A DNA stretch of 64,000 bases from Heracleum sosnowskyi (lineage: Eukaryota > Streptophyta > Magnoliopsida > Apiales > Apiaceae), in the NCBI GenBank assembly GCA_030848705.1, contig CM061238.1:78392685-78456684 (forward strand). Direction: 5' to 3'. The position numbers and the translations under genes are program-made. How positions within the stretch are numbered: the first letter of the stretch is position 1; each line of letters opens with the position of its first letter. Below are positions 33,632 through 45,900 of the stretch, in pieces. Below the pieces are notes generated by a model. That model worked only from the letters and a program-made list of their open reading frames with translations. It did no database searches and was not told the DNA's origin.

Positions 33632-36600
33632 TTCTTCTTCATCCACTTCTTCATTATGCGAGTCAACCACAGTAGATAAAATTAACAAATCAACCTCTTG
33701 TAGAATTTCAGATTCATCAGGATCTTGAACAGTGTCAGGAACAATGTCAGGATTAAAATCTTCAATTTGAGCTGTATTACTGATGAGAGTTGATTGTCTT
33801 GGTCTTCTTCTCAATTGTGGTCCCTCATCTATTTCTTGATCTTCTTCTTGAATGATAGTCCTGATAGCTAGAGTATCAGGAGCTATTGGAATTTGAGAAG
33901 CCTCAGGAATTTCTTCTATTCTTACTCCTCTAGACCTTGTCTGTCTAGGCATTGTTTGATTTGATGAGCTTCTCCATCTTCTTGCACCTCTTCTGACACT
34001 TCTTCTACCTCTGCCTCCTCTACCTCTAGCAGGAGCAGGATTATTAAAGATTTCCATGATTTCTCTTTGTTGAATTAGAAATTCTTCAAGTGAAAGATCA
34101 GGATATTCTTCACTGGCTGTAGAAAGTGCCTTTCTTACAAATAATTGTTGAACTCTCTTATCAGTATGATAAAGAGTAACAACATTACCATCTCTTGTCT
34201 TGAACTTCTGGAATAGATTTGTAGCATCTTCAGGATTTTCAATGAGAACATCTTCATCACCTTCAGGAATTGTAGATAAGGTTCCATGACCAGGTGTCAG
34301 GATTTGATCAGACGTCAGGATTTGATCACCTGTCAGGATTTGCTCTTCCGTCAGGATCTGAGATTTCACCAATGTCCTTACTGTTCTAACTCCAGAATCA
34401 GAAACATGAGTTGACTGCATGGATTGACTTTGAGAAGTTTAAATTGTAGACTTCACCATAGCAGCATCAGAGGTTCCTCCTTGTAATACCATGTGATCAC
34501 CATCATTTCCAGTATGATCATCATCATTATCTTTTCTCAATACTAGATCAGGTGTACATTTTGACTGACTTACCTTCTCCCCCTTTTTGGCATCAGGATT
34601 GGATAAAAGATTTAAGATTAAGGAAAGAGAGGCTTGAATGTCAGTTACCTTAGAATCTAATGAATCAATTCTGGTGTTGATGTGAGACTGCTCAGAAATT
34701 ATTGACTTAACTTGGGATTCCACTACTCTTAGTTGAAAAGCAGTAGGTGCCTTTGTCAAGCTATTGGAAATATCAGTCTTCACAAGTTCAGTAGTAACTT
34801 TCACAGAATCGATTTCATTCTTGAGGCTCTTAGATAAAAGAGTTGTAGCCTTCAAGTGATTCTTCACATCTTCATTTTCAATCAAGCTTGCAGCATAAGA
34901 AGCATGTAGTAAAGCACATGGATAGCTAACAGGATCAGCAGACCTGTACCAATCATTATCCCATTCATGTCTTCTCAGCTGTTTAGCAGGATCAATTGCA
35001 GAAGGACCAGAAAAGTCTTGTCTATTGTCTTTTCCTGTAGTAGCCTTGCCAGCCATGAAAGTGCTTGAAGAACCAAAATTAGTTCCAAGACTAGATTTTA
35101 GTGCTGTAGCAAGCTGATCCTTCTCAACATCATTATCATCATCAGAATCATCATCATCACTATCTCCAGAATCATCAGCATCAGGAATAACAACTCCTTT
35201 CAATTTATCTTTGGATTCTGAGATAGAATCTTTCATTGGCCTTGAGCTTAGTGGTTGAATCAGGATTGGCTCAGCATCAGGAGCACCACTAGCATCAGGA
35301 GCAACACTGTCAGGATTAGAAATGCTTGCATCAGTATTTTCTACTAATGGTTCTTGTGTAGCTTGAGGTTCAGAAGCTGCTTCAACACTTTGAGTTGGAG
35401 GTTCTTGTGTGCTTCCCTCAATGACAGTGTCCTCGACCAAAATATCCGTTTCAGGAATAGTAGAAGTCCCTTGAGCATTTTCAAGAAACTCCTCAGAAAC
35501 TGTTGCTGATTTGCCTGCATCCTTACTTTGAAAGGATGGTTCTTGTGGGGCAGGAATGTTGATGTCTTCATTCTCCCTTTGAGAAAATGGTTCTTGTGTG
35601 ACCATTCCTTCAGCTTTGCCTTCACTCACACTTTGAGTAAGTGGTTCTTGTGGGGCTGGATCATCAGTAGCTGCTGAACCACTTTGAGGTTCAGGTTCTT
35701 GTGGTCTTGATCCCTTCAGTTTCTTTTGCCTCCTAAAAACTTTCTCTTCTGCCTTCCTTTTCTTCTCCATGGGATGAGTAAACCCAAGTTTGGAAGCAGC
35801 AGCACCAACCTTCTCCCATGATATTTCTACAATTCTTGAAGTTGGAGAGGCTTTGGCTGGAGAGTCTGAGATAAAGACAATTTTGCTTGGTGTTGCATCA
35901 GGAATACTAACGTCAGGATTTTCTTGAGCATCAGGATTTGACTGCTCATCAGGAATTGAAATGTCCTGTCCATCAGTATCCTGTTTCTTCAATGGAATAT
36001 GATACCTGCTTTTGATCAACTTTCTTTTCTTCTGTGGCTTAGCAGATGATGCCACAGCTTCACAAACAATATCAGCAACTTCCTTGTTCAGCTTAAACTT
36101 AGAGGATATAGGCATATCATCCTCAGAATCAGTCTCATCCCTTAAAACCAACTTTCTTTTCAAAAACCTCCTCAACCTTCTCAGCCATCTTCATCAGGAC
36201 CCCTTGTACACCCCCTTTTGACTTCTTTTGAGTGAGTGGTGTAGAGGAGAAATCCTTTGAACCTGATTGCCTTCCAGACACATCAGTTTTAGCTGATTTT
36301 TTTTGATTTTACAACTACAGTCTTTTGAGAGACAGTAGAGATGGTTGTAGAGTGTTTTGAGTGTTTGGGAGGGATGCTTGTGTCAGGAACAAGGTGTGAT
36401 TGGCCTTGCCCCACAGCATCAGAAACTGATCCATAACAAGTAGGCATTTTCTCTTTCAAGAAAAGCCTGACCTCATCAGGAATAAAGGCATTGCCTGTGA
36501 AACCATTTGCCTTATCACTGTTGACTAAGGACTTAATATTATTCTCTGTAATTCTACAAATTGGTAGAATCACATCCTCTTCAAAAGTAACATTAGGACA

Positions 36601-37260
36601 TAAGTGATTAAAAATTAGCTGGAAAAATCTAAGAAAACAGACAGAGCCTAACTTATCCGATTTCCTATCACTTAAAGCTTTTAAAACAAAAGTACCATAA
36701 TCAAACACTGTAGAATGGATTAGAGAATACCCAATTTTGAGAGATCCTGATGGTAGAGCATCAAAATTTGATGTCTTGTTCAGGAAACAGTGACTGATGG
36801 TATCAAAGAAGAAATTCCACTCCTTCTTTAGCTTTGTCCTGAAGAGGTTTCCATACCTCTTAACTTCCCCATTGTAGCCTAGCTTTGTAACAAACTCAAA
36901 GAGTGTCGAGTCTGTAACATTATCAGGAATACTATCACCCAGAACAGGCAAATGAAGAGCCTCTTCAACAAAAGTAGGAGTGACATGATAAGTAACACCT
37001 TTGAATTCAAAATTCATCAGTATTGTTCCCGTTGGCCCTTTGCCAAAAACAGCTGTATCCCACACCTACATTACCGACTTAAAAGAAACACTTGCAGGTT
37101 CTGTTAGTGCAAACTTCAATGGACTTGAAGTTAAGAAATCTTGAATAACATGAAACTCATTTGGCAATTCCTGATGATCTAAAACAGCCACAAAATTATT
37201 AGTGGCAAAAGTAACACCACTAATTACTGTTTGTTTATTCATGAATGATGAAGATGCCAT
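33632..37260 (-). pseudogene. Copia B ORF3, N-terminal and middle parts
   Basis: ATG at 37260 (MASSSFMNKQTVISG). The N-terminal domain (FHVIQDFLTSSPLKFALTEP; GVTYHVTPTFVEEALHLPV; SHCFLNKTSNFDALPSGSLK) matches Copia C. Breaks: in-frame TAG at 37068-37066, one or more frameshifts between ~36306 (an A8 run) and 36175, TAA at 34441-34439, and the Copia A insertion at 33632. The middle part is acidic, Pro/Asp-rich, with repeated Asn-Pro-Asp, then a coiled-coil-like stretch and KKGEK. At 34298-34370 four tandem copies of QILT come from the same DNA word read in another frame. Confidence 0.85.
34573..34588 (-). other. Internal polypurine tract in Copia B ORF3
   Basis: The - strand reads AAAAAGGGGGAGAAGG, exactly 16 purines, in the same codon phase (KKGEK) as Copia A and C. 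It is about 2.07 kb from the 3' tract once the Copia A insertion is discounted. Confidence 0.75.
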
Positions 37261-37754
37261 TGATACTGTGTAGAAAGCTTGAGAATAGAGATTAATAAAC
37301 TAGGGTTCGAGAGCACAGAGAGAAGATGAATAGCAAAAACTGATGATGAGAGAGTAATTAGAAATTTGGAAAATCAAATGTATTTTGTTAAAACAAAATA
37401 TTACTCTCAATTACAGGTGGCAAGCCGTGATTTGTGCAATAATAATTAGTGGACCAAATTACGTGTGTAATTAAACATAACTGCACCACTTTTTATGTGT
37501 ATCTAGGTGTATATATCTATCAGTGTGACACACGCGCGTATACACCTGTCCAACTAAAACTCAAAAGTTTCTCATCAGTTACTGACGAAAAATCAGGCAC
37601 AAATTAAGCAATGAAATACTGACCTGTACATCAGGATTGACCAGTTGACTTCCTGTCAGGATTGTGTCCTATTAGGATTTGATCAAGATTACATACCTTT
37701 ATGAATGACCATCAGGATTTGAAAGTCATCATGATTTCCTCTCTGTAGCTTTTC
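37261..37754 (-). other. Spacer between pol and ORF3 of Copia B
   Basis: Non-coding, with at least four copies of the element word near 37629-37715 (CATCAGGATT and variants). This is the same position where Copia A and C cluster their own words. Confidence 0.75.
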
Positions 37755-40700
37755 TCAGAAATTCTCAAGGTTCATCATCCCAAGTCCATTCACCAATTTA
37801 TTGAAAGTAGCTTCAGGCAGTGGCTTGGTGAATATATCAGCTAGTTGTTGATCAGAAGGAACAAAATGAAGTTCAATTGTTCCTTCCAGAACCTGTTCTC
37901 TTATGAAATGGTACCTGATACTGATGTGCTTAGTAAGAGAATGCTGAACTGGATTTCCTGTCATTGCAATAACACTTTGGTTATCACAATAAATAGGGAT
38001 TTTTGAGTATGACAGGCCATAATCTAACAACTGATTTCTCATCCACATTATCTGAGCACAGCAACTTCCTGCAGCAATGTACTCAGCTTCTGCAGTTGAA
38101 GTAGAGATAGACTTTTGCTTTTTACTAAACCAAGAAACTAGTCTACCACCCAAAAACTGACAACTTCCTGAAGTACTTTTCCTGTCTATTTTGCATCCTG
38201 CAAAATCAGCATCTGAGTAACCACACAAACCAAAATCTGATTCCCTTGCATACCAAAGGCCAAGTGAAGGAGTGCCTTTGAGATATCTGAAAATTCTTTT
38301 GACTGCTATCATATGAGGTTCCCTGGGTTTTGCTTGAAATCTTGCACAAAGACAGGTTGCAAACATGATATCTGGTCTACTTGAAGTGAGATATAATAGA
38401 GAGCCAATCATTCCCCTGTAGTGAGTTACATCTACCTCAGCACCTTGATTAGGATCAAGTTTGGTAGCTGTGGCTATGGGAGTACTAGCAGTTGCACTAT
38501 CTTGTATGTTAAACCTTTTCAATAAATTCCTGGTATATTTGGACTGATTGATAAAGATGCCATATTCAGTCTGTTTAACTTGGAGACCAAAAAAGTAACT
38601 CATTTCTCCCATCATGCTCATTTGATATCTAGACTGCATAAGCTTGGAAAACTTTTCACATAGCTTATTGTTTGTTGACCCAAAGATGATATCATCAACA
38701 TATATTTGAACTAACAGCAAATCGTTACCATGATTCAAATAAAACAGAGTTTTATCAATAGTACCTCTTTTGAATCCACTTTCCAGTAAGAATTGAGCTA
38801 AGGTTTCATACCATGCTCTTGGAGCTTGCTTTAGTCCATAAAGTGCTTTATCCAATCTGTAAACATGATTTGGATATTTTGGATCAATGAAACCAGAAGG
38901 TTGTTCAACATAAACTTCTTCCTCTAGTTCACCATTTAAGAAAGCACTTTTCACATCCATCTGGAAAACCTTGAATTTCTTGTGAGCTGCATATGCCAGA
39001 AAGATCCTGATGGCCTCTAGTCTTGCAACAGGAGCAAAAGTTTCATCATAGTCAATTCCTTCTTGTTGAGAATACCCCTTTGTAACTAGCCTTGCTTTAT
39101 TTCTGATAATTACACCATCTGAATCAGTCTTGTTTTTGAAAATCCATTTTGTACCAACAATTGACCTATTCTTTGGTCTTGGTACTAGTTTCCAGACTTC
39201 ATTTCTTTCAAATTCATTCAATTCTTCTTGCATTGCAGTAACCCAATCAGCATCCTTAAGTGCATCTTCAACCATCTGAGTTGCACTTCTTGTTTTAACA
39301 CCTGCATCAGGATCCCCAATTATCAAATCAGGAGTATGACTTCTTGTCCATTTCCTAGCTGGTGGTAAATCATTCCTTGAAGTAGATGCTCCCCCTGGAT
39401 TGGTATTGTCTAGATTAGAAGAATTTGAATCAGTAGAAGCTCCCCCTGAATTGTTGCTGTCACCTCCTGATTGATTATCAGGATTGTCACTTGAATCAGT
39501 ATCTGAAGAATTCTGTCCTGATGTTTGAGTAGATTCAGAACTAGTAGCTGTTTTCTGTTGCTCCCCCTCAACATTTGCACTGCTAGTAGTGTCACCATTA
39601 TTTGTATAATCAGCATTAGCACCATCAATATTTGGTGCTCCATCAGGATTTGGTGAGTCATCAGTATTTGGTGACCCATCAGGATTTGGTGAGTCATCAG
39701 TATTTGGTGACCCATCAGTATCTGATGAAGTGTCAGTATCTGATTCTTGTTAGCTTCATTTTCAAAAATCAACCTATCATGAGAGTCTTCATTTATTCCA
39801 GTTATCTTCTTATCATCAAAAGATACATTAATTGACTCCATGACAGTTCTTGTTCTCAAATTAAAAACTCTAAAGGCTCTTGATGTAATATAGCCAATAA
39901 AAATTCCCTCATCAGCCTTTGTTTCAAATTTCCCTAGCTGTTCAGGATGAGTTCTGAGAACAAAACATTTACAGCCAAACACATGCAGATGCTTCATACT
40001 AGGTTTCTTCTCCTTGAGCATTTAATAGGGAGTTACACCATGTCTGTTTATCAATGTGAGATTTTGAGTATAGCATGCTGTATTGACTGCTTCTGCCCAG
40101 AAATATGTAGGCAATTTAGCTTCTTCCAACATAGTTCTGCCAGCTTCAATAAGAGTTCTATTCTTTCTTTCAACCACTCCATTTTGCTGGGGTGTTCCAG
40201 GAGCAGAGAATTGTTGAATTATTCCTTTGTATTTGCAGAACTCTTCCATCTTTGAATTCTAGAATTCAGTACCATTATCACTTCTCAGAGTCTTGACTTT
40301 GTACTTTGAGCCTGTCTCTATCATTCTCACATGGTCCAGCAGTATCTCAGGAGTCTCATCTTTTCTGTGCAGAAAGTACACCCAGGTGAATCTAGAGTAT
40401 TCATCAACAATTACAAGTGTGTACCTTTTCTTACTGATGGACATAATGTTGACTGGTCCAAATAGATCAAGATGTAACATGTGATATGGTTCACCAATAG
40501 AGGATTCAGATTTACTCTTGAATGATGTCCTTCTCTGTTTTGTTTTTTGACATGCATCACAGAGTCCTTTAGGAGTATACAATGCTTTAGGCAATCCTCT
40601 AACCAAATCTTTCTTAACCAACTCATTGATATTGTTGAAGTTGAGATGAGAAAGCTTCTTGTGCCAATTCCAACTTTCATCTATTGAAGCTTTACTGATG

Positions 40701-41337
40701 AGACAAGTAGGAGAGCTTTCAGTATTGGTGTGAATGTTGGCTTCATATATGTTACCATGCCTGTAGCTAGTGAGAGCAACCTTTCCTGAAGCTTTGCTGA
40801 CTACTTCATAATGTGTGGAATAGAAGTTGACATGATAACCTCTGTTAGTGATTTGACTAATACTCAACAGGTTGTGTTTTAGTCCCTTCACTAGAGCTAC
40901 TTTTTCAATGATGACATTGCCAATGATTATATTGCCATATCCCAAGGTTTGTCCAATGTTGCCATCTCCATAAGACACAGTTGGGCCAGCTTTCTCCTCA
41001 TATTCTGATAACAGGGCTTTGTTTCCAGTCATGTGCACAGAGCATCCACTGTCCATGACTAACACATTTTTCTTTTTACCCTGCAATCAGACAAAAATAC
41101 ACTAGTTAGTATTTTTAAGAACCCACACTTGTTGGGTTCTCATTCCATGCATTTTATTACTTTTAGCAGCATAAGACTTTTTGATCTTAGTAGTCCTGAC
41201 AGGATAGAATCCATCAGGATTTGCTTTGTCAGTATCAGTATTAACATATGCATGCTTCATATTGACATTCTTAGATTTACCAGAATTTGCACTTTTATTA
41301 AACTTAGGTAAAGGATCATAAAAGTTATGGTACAAAT
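37755..41337 (-). pseudogene. Copia B: end of gag plus pol
   Basis: The gag tail (41335-41102) ends ...QQVWVLKNTN before a TAG at 41104. Pol then begins near 41080 with protease (VLVMDSGCSVHMTGN), integrase (HKKLSHLNF; CDACQKTKQRRTSF; HLDLFGP; RSDNGTEF; QQNGVVERKNR), RT (KWIFKNKTDSDG; QMDVKSAFLNGELEEEV; YVDDIIFGS near 38700) and RNase H (AEAEYIAAGSCCAQ; ADIFTKPL), ending at 37755. Stops lie at 40259 and 40022 in frame; a frameshift near 39750 separates integrase from the linker/RT frame. RT-RNase H itself (39326-37755) is intact. The linker 39,300-39,750 is full of the Copia B word. Confidence 0.88.
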
Positions 41338-42289
41338 TGTAACACCCCCAGATCCGGGGTCAGGAATCTGGGTTGTCACGCTCTATCAATGATACAATAC
41401 CTGCATTACTTACAACATTCTCATAATACAACTCCAAAGACCCCAATCACTTACGAACACACACACAAGTTATAGCCTTGGAAATGAGCAACAATAATCA
41501 ACATTTGTTATTACAACCCAAATGTACTCTCCTGGATCTCATCTATTATTTACAACCTCTACCTGAAGTTACAATAATAGACCTCACAATTCTATACAAG
41601 GTTTAGTAATACAAACCCACTCAAAATAATTCTCACTAATTCAAGCTGCAACTATTCTGCTCACACTGACAGTATCCATCCTGCATCAACTAACTCCAGG
41701 GTGGTCTCTCCATTCCCTTGCTCTCGTAACACGAGGTGGATTCGGCAATGTTTTCCTCATGCTGAAATATTTAATAAAGCAAGAATGAGATAATAGTGCT
41801 CAGCAAGAAATCTATCCCAGTTTAAATCTTTAAACCTTTTAGGGAGATAATCCATAAGGGATCAAAGTTTTTATCACTACTAGGGTCTAACCCCAAAATA
41901 GTATACCGTTTAAAATACCGTATGACTTATAATCATACTCATATACTCTTCGTAAATCCTTTGGAAATCCTTGGTATCATTATGATAAACCAAGTCTCAA
42001 ACATATCTTTATAACCACATGCTACGCATTAAACGGATAAGATAATAGTATAACATAAAAGATGAAGTTACGAGGAAAATTAATATAAGGTTTCCGTAAC
42101 CCAAAATCCACTTATGCATATATAATCTGAGTAAGGTTTTATCAGAGTCATAACTCATAAAATAAAAGATGAAGTTGCAAGGATTTATTGTAACTATAGT
42201 TTAATAACAACAATTACCCAATCACTCTTTCAACAATCAACATCAGCCTCCAAGCTGTTTCAATATCAATCAATCTTAACAGTTCAATC
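41338..42289 (-). mobile_element. Gypsy-type LTR fragment inside Copia B gag
   Basis: Starts TGTAACACCCCCAGATCCGG, clearly related to the LTR at 50140 (TGTAACAGCCCCAAATCCGG), and shares later phrases such as ATTACAA(C/T)ACCCAAATGT and AAAGATGAAGTTGCA. It is diverged, so it is a different copy or subfamily. It is interrupted at 42290 by the Copia C LTR, so the rest of this element should be beyond the window. Preceded by caaat (41333-41337), the likely target duplication. Confidence 0.75.
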
Positions 42290-42845
42290 TGTTGTAGGGA
42301 TAACACAATTAGTTACTCTATTTATTAACAGCATTTATCTGAAACAATTCTGTTAGGCCGATTACACAATATATAATCAATATAGGTATGATAATAACAA
42401 TAAAGAACACTGTTTATAAATCAACAACTGAATTATATAAATAACTCTTCTCTTTGTGATGTAAAATATCACAGAGAGCTGCAAGGTTACAAGAATAATG
42501 TTTTCAATAATCGCATCCCTTTTAGGGTTAACCTATCTGTGTTTATATAGTACACAGCTACATAGAATCAATCTCTAATTGATATTCTTATAAATTAGCT
42601 ATACAAATCATATCAAATTAGGATTGCTTCTGTCTTCTGTTCCGTTTCCTTGTCTGTCTCAATATATCTTGCTTCTTTCCATCTTCAAGACATATTGCTT
42701 CTAGAATCTTCAATGTTAGCACCGACAGCTTTAGCAAACTCTCACCCCGTCAGACTTTATCAAACTTTGACTGGCTTCCAGTAAACTCTGATGAATACCT
42801 GTTGCTTAAACACTGATAAACACTCATCAGCAATTATATCTAACA
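42290..42845 (-). repeat. 3' LTR of Copia C
   Basis: On the - strand TGTTAGATATAATTGC at 42845, to ...CCCTACAACA at 42290, ~556 bp. The inner end is fixed by the polypurine tract. The outer end is my best choice; TGTTAGGCCG at 42351 is an alternative. It shares CTGTGTTTATAT(A)(G/C)TACACAGCT with the Copia B LTR. Confidence 0.72.
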
Positions 42846-42857
42846 ATCTCCCCCAAC
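42846..42857 (-). other. Copia C 3' polypurine tract
   Basis: The - strand reads GTTGGGGGAGAT before the LTR start TGTTAG. Confidence 0.85.
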
Positions 42858-42990
42858 TTGTGCATAATAAAAATGTACAAGTTAAAAGATAATTGATGAT
42901 GTCAAAACATATAACAAATGCAGTGTTTATAACATATCAGAGTTTAACTTTTACTTAGAACAGAAAACTTTAAAAACTTACAGTCAGACT

Positions 42991-45900
42991 TTACTTAATC
43001 TCTTCAATATCATGCACTGTCCTGAGATAGTCAATAAGTAGCCTCCTTTCTGCTTTTGCTAGTTCATCCACCATAATTTCCTTCAACTCCTTAAGCTCTG
43101 GATCACTTTCTCCAGTCTGGTAGATTGCAGCTCTCAGAGAATAAATGATGTTCTTCCTCATTTCATTCCCTAGCCGGATAAAGTATGATTTGTCTGACTC
43201 TAGGTTGAATTCTAAAACCTTTATACCCAGTGCAGTATTGAGCTTGGCACTGTTTCTCTTCATTTCAACAATCTTTCCATAAGCATCTCTGTACTTAGGA
43301 ATATATGCACTTGAAACTCCTCCTCCAAGAAGAACTTTGGACTTCATCATTCTGTCTTTTAGAACTAGAGCAGCATCATGAGTACTTCTATTTTTGATTT
43401 TGAGAAGATATAGAACATACTCAAGCTCTTCCCATAGTTTCAATTGAACATCAGCTTCTCCTATTCTGTATACTCTTCCATCAGACATAAAATATAACAG
43501 TACCTCTTTCTTCAATCCTCTATGATAAACCATCTGTACAGACTCTAGTTTATCAAGGCTCTCTTGAGATACCCCAACACCAGGTTCTGCCAGTGATGAA
43601 TGGTCAAAAGGTCTGTTATTTATTCTTTTCTCCCTGTGTGAACCCAAACTAGACTTATCATAAGATTCTTTTCCAAGTACTGTTCTGGTTTGTGAAAAGT
43701 CCACAGCTTCTAGCGTCAGAGTTTCAGAAAGTACAGGTCTTAAGAAACCTTGGAGTTGTGGAGCTAGCTGAGTTTGTACAACTTGAGCATTGTTAGAGGT
43801 TGTCACAACTTTAGTAGAAATATCAACATGAGCAACGTCAGAGGTTGATCTATTTATCCTTGATTCAACTTGAGCAACGTCAGAGGTTGAATAATTCTTC
43901 TTTGGTAACTGTCCTTCTTCTACCAGTATACCTTTTCCTTTTTCAGAAACATTTACTGTAGGCCTCCTGGAATATTGTATACTCTGTTGAGTATTTTCCT
44001 TGATAATAATTCCTTTTTCCTTTAATCTAGGAGCCTTTACAGATTTCTTCTTATAAGTACCAGCTTCAATCTTTTTCTGGTGTTCTTCAGCAAGAAGCTT
44101 CATCTCAGCATCCAAATCTTCCATTGTGGCTTCACCACCATGTTCTTCCATGAAAAGCTTAGCAGCAATCTCTTCATCAGTAGTTGGATTTGATGAAATC
44201 ACTAGACTCTTAAGTCTTGAAGAAGATTGACCACCAGAATGCTTTCTCTCAGAGTATGTCTGTCTAGCAGAGTTTGACCTAAGTCTCCCTTGCTCTTGAG
44301 AAGACTTTGACCTTTTCTCTGTTCCTCGGCTTCCACCATCATTTGAATCATCCCTCAGTCTAAAGGTTGGAGTCCTTTTGCATTTGCCTTTAGGTACTTT
44401 CTCCCCCTTTTTGACATCATCAGGAATAAAAACTGATGTCAGCAACTCTAGTGAAGTAGCAATCGAATCAATTTTAGTAGATATGGCAGCTTGATTGCTT
44501 TCAACATTGGATAGCCTCTTCTTGATTTCTTCTTGATCCTTGATCAAAGATGAAAATCTAACTCTATCTTGCTTCATTGCTAAATCCTTAAGAGCAATAT
44601 CATTACTCAATCCAAGAACAACTTTGTTTGTCTCATCAAAGCGATTGTGCAATGACTTGACTTGAACAATGGTCGCCTTAAAATGAGCTAACAGCTCAGG
44701 ATTAGAAATCTCTTCAGCTGTCTTATGTACAAAATCTGCAGCCCTTTGAGTAGAGAAAATGCAGTCTGCTCCTGACCAATTAGCATAATGCATTTCTCTG
44801 GAGTGAGCTTCAGTTGCATTTTGGTTTTCCTTGATAGACTCTGTAGTAGGATCCCTTAGAAAAGGTATTGACTCATGACTATCAGAGTTTGAAAGTGCAG
44901 GATTAACCTCAGAGTTTGCATGATCAGAGTTTACAGATGTGTGATCAGCATTATCAACATCAACTCTAGCTTCATTAGCATTTTCTTCTATCTGCTCTGC
45001 AATTTCTTCATGAACATTGTCTGCAGTAGCCTCAGCATTTATCTCAGAGTTTGTATTTACAAAAACCTCTGTTTCTACAGGAACAGATTCTGCAACAACT
45101 TCTTCTGTTTGAACTGCTTCTGCTGTAGCTTCAACCAATTTCTCGACAGCAGCTTCAACTACCTGATCAACCTCTTCACCCAATTCAGGAATTTGATTAT
45201 TTACAGAGAGAATCTCTGTGTGAGTTGCAATTGACTCATCTATAATTTGGGTGGGTTGATCAGCTACCACATCCTCAGTATCACAAACACTGATACTAGG
45301 ATGTGCTTCCAGAATATTATCCATATCAAGATCAGCAAATAAAGTATCTTGCTCAAAAATTTCAGCCTCTATATCAGCATTTGCCATGTTAGGTACAGTG
45401 GCTGCTTCAACATCTTCAGTAGCCTCCTGAACAATAACTTCAGGAGCTTCAGTGTTTACAAAAACCCTGTCCTCATTAGCATTATTTACAACAGGCTCCT
45501 CAACAAAATCTTCTGGAGCTTCATGCTGGACAGCTTCAGATACTGGTGTAGATTCATCCACATTATCAAAAAGATAATTGGCTACTAGTCTTCTTTTTCT
45601 CTGATGAAGTGGTTCATCATCAACATCAGCCTCATCATCAGTTTTTGATCGATTGGCTCTTCTTTTCTTAGAAGGACCAACACCCTTTGGCACAGATGTC
45701 TTGGACACTCCTACTTCAGTAGCTGGTCTAACAGACTTTGCAGGTTTGGTGCCAACATGCTTAGTCCTACCACTGGATTTTTGTGGGACAGATGTTGATG
45801 GAGGAAGTTCTGTTTGTAGAGGTTCAGGTTGGTGTTCTGATTGAGAAGGAGCTTGTGTTGGTGGATTAACTTGATCATTTACAAACTGCTGCACAGATGC

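Larger units (their letters stand above)
18807..41337 (-). mobile_element. Copia B: Sirevirus-like element, interrupted
   Basis: The - strand order is end of gag (41335), protease, integrase, RT, RNase H (to 37755), ORF3 (37260 to 33632, then 20447 to 19449), polypurine tract and 3' LTR (19338-18807). Copia A (20453-33631) splits ORF3. The element is truncated in the window at 41338, where another LTR begins inside gag; the 5' LTR and most of gag should lie beyond the window. Pol belongs to Ty1/copia, and the long ORF after pol places it with Sireviruses and relatives. Its recurring word is CATCAGGATT/AATCCTGATG. Confidence 0.9.
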
